A stretch of 64,000 bases of DNA, taken from positions 248,001 through 312,000 of the forward strand of contig NZ_CDWI01000008.1 in the NCBI RefSeq assembly GCF_001049495.1. The letters are read 5' to 3'. Numbering within the stretch: position 1 is the stretch's first letter; the number at the start of each line of letters is the position of its first letter. Shown piece by piece: positions 61,623-64,000 of this stretch. The DNA comes from Microbacterium sp. 3J1. GTDB lineage: Bacteria; Actinomycetota; Actinomycetes; Actinomycetales; Microbacteriaceae. Below the pieces are notes generated by a model. The model was not told where the DNA came from. It was given only the letters and a program-made list of their open reading frames with translations, and ran no database searches. A program made the position numbers and the translations under genes.

Positions 61623-62161
61623 CCCGGGCGGGGTGCCGTGGCTTGCGGGGGCCGTCGGGCGGTCGTGGGCGGGGGGCCGTCGTGGCGTCGTGCCACCCGT
61701 CGGGCGGAGTTCTCCTTGTCGGGCGGACTTTTCGCTCAGGATTCTCCGCCCCACGCGGGGTTCTCCGCCCCACCAGGTGGGTGGGATCGGGATGGGTGAG
61801 CCGCCGGGCGAGACCGAGGCATCGGCGCCACCCCGTCGGGCGGAGTTCTCCCTGTCGGGCGGACTTTTCGCTCAGGATTCTCCGCCCGACGCGGGGTTCT
61901 CCGCCGAACAGGTGGGTGGGTCGGGGCGGGTGTGTCGTCCGGTGGGCAGCGGGGCCGCGGCCTCGGCGCCACCCTGTCGGGCGGAATTCTCCCCGTGGGG
62001 CGGACCTTCCGCGCCGGATTCTCCGCCCCACGCGGGGTTCTCCGCCCGACAAGGAGGTGGGGTCAAGGCGGGTCAGGCCGACGATCCACCCCGCCGAGCG
62101 CGGCGAAACGCCCCGGCCGGGCGCGAGGCCCGGACGGAGCGTTCCGTCTCACTGCGAGCGG
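61623..62161. other. Gene-free region carrying the tandem 75-nt element
   Basis: A 539-bp region between convergent genes (LMF-like stop 61622, DrrB-like stop 62162). Most of it is the three-unit repeat at 61699-62062; the remainder is GC-rich without other signals. Open frames across it are produced by the repeats. Confidence 0.7.
61699..62062. repeat. Three tandem copies of a double-hairpin element
   Basis: Units of about 86 nt start at 61699, 61835 and 61976 (periods 136 and 141). The intervening sequence is also partly conserved (CTCGGCGCCACCCTGTC-like). Each unit has two forward GGGCGGA words and two TCCGCCC words, giving nested stems; the third has lost one final base pair set but keeps both stems. 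Inner stems: 61718-61727 with 61745-61754, 61854-61863 with 61881-61890, 61995-62004 with 62022-62031. Confidence 0.85.
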
Positions 62162-62929
62162 TCAACTGATCTTCTTCCGGTAGGTCATGATCGCGAGCAC
62201 GTAGGCCACGACCAGGATGCCGATGCACCAGGCGAGGGCGACCCAGATGTCGTCGCCGACGGGCTGCTCGGCGAACAGCGCCTGGATCGTGTTCACGATC
62301 GACGTGACCGGCTGGTTCTCGGCGAACCACTGCACCGGACCCGGCATCGTGTCGGTGGGCACGAACGCCGAGCTGATGAACGGCAGGAAGATGAGCGGGT
62401 ACGAGAACGCGCTCGCTCCATCGACCGTCTTGGCGCTGAGTCCGGCGATGATCGCCAGCCAGGTCAGTGCCAGGGTGAACAGCAGCAGGATGCCGATGAC
62501 ACCGAGCCAGGCGAGCGGACTCGCCCCGGTGCGGAACCCCATCAGGAACCCGACCGCGAAGATGATCGCGAGGGTGATGATGTTCGCGACGAGGGACGTG
62601 AGCACGTGCGCCCACAGCACGCTCGATCGGGCGATCGGCATGGAGTGGAACCGCTCGAAGATGCCGCTCTGCATGTCCATGAACAGTCGGAACGCGGTGT
62701 AGGCGATGCCCGACGCGATCGCGATCAGCAGGATGCCGGGGAGCAGGTAGTTCACGTAGTTGTCGACGCCGGTGCTCGGCTGGAGCGCCCCGCCGAAGAC
62801 GTACACGAACAGCAGCATCAGCGCGATCGGGGTGACCGCCGTGGTGATGATGGTGTCTGCGCTGCGGAAGATGTGCCGCATCGAGCGGCCGGTGAGCGTC
62901 GCGGTGTCGGCGACGAAGTGCGTGCTCAT
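62162..62929 (-). CDS. ABC-2 type permease, DrrB-like
   Basis: A 255-residue permease of the DrrB / daunorubicin-resistance family. It has six helices; the first cytoplasmic part is TLTGRSMRHIFRSADTIITTAVTPIALMLLF, and FRLFMDMQSGIFERFHSMPIARSSVL is the diagnostic loop. It exports an unknown compound with the ATPase encoded just upstream. The start overlaps the ATPase stop (ATGA). Confidence 0.94.
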   Translation of the reverse strand: MSTHFVADTATLTGRSMRHIFRSADTIITTAVTPIALMLLFVYVFGGALQPSTGVDNYVNYLLPGILLIAIASGIAYTAFRLFMDMQSGIFERFHSMPIARSSVLWAHVLTSLVANIITLAIIFAVGFLMGFRTGASPLAWLGVIGILLLFTLALTWLAIIAGLSAKTVDGASAFSYPLIFLPFISSAFVPTDTMPGPVQWFAENQPVTSIVNTIQALFAEQPVGDDIWVALAWCIGILVVAYVLAIMTYRKKIS

Positions 62930-63699
62930 GCTGCGGCGTCCTTTCCGGCCGAAGGGCCGATGAGGGTGAGGAAGATCTCCTCGAGAGTGGGCTGCTTCTC
63001 GACGTACTCGACCTTCGCGGCCGGCAGCAGGCGCTTGAGCTCCGCCAGGGTGCCGTTCGCGATGATCCGACCCTCATGGAGGATCGCGATGCGGTCGGCC
63101 AGCTGCTCCGCCTCATCGAGGTACTGCGTGGTGAGCAGCACGGTGGTGCCGATGTTCGCGAGCTCCTTCACGACGTCCCACACCTCGATGCGGGCTTCGG
63201 GATCGAGTCCCGTCGTGGGTTCGTCGAGGTAGATGACCTCGGGTCGGCCGACGAGGCTCATCGCGATGTCGAGCCGGCGACGCATACCGCCGGAGTACGT
63301 GCCGGCCTTGCGGCTCCCGGCATCCGTCAGCCGGAACTTCGCGAGCAGCTCGTCGGCGACCCGGCCCGCGTCGGGCAGGTGACGCAGCTTCGCGACGAGA
63401 ATCAGGTTCTCGCGTCCGGTGAGGATCTCGTCGACGGCGGCGAACTGCCCGGTGAGGCTGATGGACTCTCGTACCCGCAGCGGCTCTGCGGCGACGTCGA
63501 ATCCCTGGACGCTGGCTGTGCCGGCATCCGATTTCAGCAGCGTCGAGAGGATGCGGACGACCGTGGTCTTGCCTGCGCCGTTCGAGCCGAGGAGGGCGAA
63601 GATCGACCCCTTCTCGACCTCGAAGTCGACGCCGCGCAGGACATGGAGGTCCTTGTACGACTTCTCGATGCCGCGCACCGAGATGGCTGCATTGCTCAT
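62926..63699 (-). CDS. ABC transporter ATP-binding protein, DrrA-like
   Basis: A 257-residue ATPase: Walker A GSNGAGKTT (about 38-46), signature YSGGMRRRLDIAMSL, Walker B VIYLDEPTTGLDP, H-loop LLTTQYLDEAEQLADRIAIL. The GMRRRLD and TTQYLDEA patterns and short length identify the DrrA group. It overlaps the DUF1048 gene by 4 nt (ATGA at 63696-63699). Confidence 0.95.
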   Translation of the reverse strand: MSNAAISVRGIEKSYKDLHVLRGVDFEVEKGSIFALLGSNGAGKTTVVRILSTLLKSDAGTASVQGFDVAAEPLRVRESISLTGQFAAVDEILTGRENLILVAKLRHLPDAGRVADELLAKFRLTDAGSRKAGTYSGGMRRRLDIAMSLVGRPEVIYLDEPTTGLDPEARIEVWDVVKELANIGTTVLLTTQYLDEAEQLADRIAILHEGRIIANGTLAELKRLLPAAKVEYVEKQPTLEEIFLTLIGPSAGKDAAA

Positions 63700-64000
63700 G
63701 ACTCGCCCTCCTTCTTCTTCGCGTCGTCGAACGCCTTGATGAGGCGCGCGCGCTCCTTGTCGATCCACTGTCGTCCGCCGTACGCCGTGGCGTAGTTCTC
63801 GGCGAACTCGACCGGGTCGTCGCCGACGATCGCGGAGACCGGGGTGCCGTCGATCGCGGCGCGCTCCCACATGTCGGCGATGTCGAGGAACATCTTCACG
63901 ATGGTGTCGCCGTCGGTGACGCCGCCGTAGTACATGTTGTAGCGCTGCTGCGCCTTCGCCATCTCGCGGTACGGCTCGGGGAGGGCGTTGATGCGGGCCT
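63696..64000 (-). CDS. DUF1048-domain protein, 5' end outside window
   Basis: The reading frame is open to the right edge, so the true start is beyond it. The visible 101 residues end in DDAKKKEGES and contain RINALPEPYREMAKAQQRYNMYY followed by the typical DUF1048 helices and a GDDPVEFAENYA segment. DUF1048 proteins are small helical proteins of unknown function found in operons with PadR-type regulators and DrrAB exporters, which fits this place. Confidence 0.85.
   Translation of the reverse strand, partial: ARINALPEPYREMAKAQQRYNMYYGGVTDGDTIVKMFLDIADMWERAAIDGTPVSAIVGDDPVEFAENYATAYGGRQWIDKERARLIKAFDDAKKKEGES

Noticed and set aside
61699..62062. Possible short CRISPR array
   Set aside because: Only three units of about 86 nt; the sequences between them are also similar and about 50 nt long; no cas gene is present. 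The hairpin-element interpretation explains it better.

Overview
This window is a high-GC (roughly 70% by eye) chromosomal segment of an actinobacterium, most likely Microbacterium or a close Microbacteriaceae relative. The evidence is frequent GTG starts, TANNNT -10 boxes, several apparently leaderless genes, over-use of GGATGC/GCATCC, and families typical of Micrococcales (SCO4848, Pr6Pr, DUF427, DUF1048, YhgE/Pip). I see no rRNA, tRNA, CRISPR array, insertion sequence, phage gene or integrase. The genes look ordinary in composition; the unusual material is in the intergenic spaces and in one four-gene protease/sigma cluster. All assignments rest on motifs and remembered family patterns; no search was run.

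Layout. 1-9.6 kb: end of an alpha/beta hydrolase, an MFS exporter, a penicillin-acylase-family hydrolase, a translationally coupled tetR / degenerate ABC ATPase / YhgE-Pip operon, and argG. 9.6-15.3 kb: an HxlR regulator divergent from an MFS exporter plus flavodoxin-fold oxidoreductase, a ZIP metal transporter, an HSL-type esterase and a PucR-like regulator. 15.3-21.8 kb: a minus-strand MoxR / DUF58 / two VWA / TPR operon of the Bat type. 21.9-28.4 kb: Pr6Pr and EamA membrane proteins, purA, a lactonase, a disulfide-type flavoprotein and DUF427. 28.5-31.8 kb: an OpuC-type osmoprotectant ABC importer. 31.9-33.5 kb: AI-2E-family permease and chorismate mutase.

33.6-42.8 kb is a carbohydrate locus: ROK repressor, sugar ABC importer, AgaS-like SIS isomerase, ROK kinase, PfkB kinase, class II aldolase and DeoR regulator. 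The set matches an amino-sugar to tagatose-phosphate route without a deacetylase. 43.0-48.3 kb holds, in transcription order, an ECF-like sigma factor, a small protein with a carboxypeptidase-regulatory-like tail, a cytoplasmic-looking subtilisin with a triple FSRTNP linker, and a TPR-CHAT caspase-like protease. This is the best candidate for an undescribed system: a two-protease cascade linked to a sigma factor, formally parallel to the TPR-CHAT / sigma-factor arrangement of type III-E CRISPR but with no CRISPR part.

48.4-55.1 kb: small membrane protein, GyrI-like protein, FUSC-type exporter, a GntR(YtrA)-ABC operon and a TetR-ABC operon. 55.1-60.0 kb: an RlmG/RsmC-like methyltransferase and a second osmoprotectant importer of the ProU type behind a long structured leader. 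60.0-64.0 kb: a lipase-maturation-factor-family membrane protein flanked by four copies of a 75-nt element with compensatory stem changes, then a DrrAB-type ABC exporter and a DUF1048 protein cut by the window edge.

A second dispersed element, 84-85 bp with 15-bp inverted ends, occurs downstream of argG and downstream of the lactonase gene.
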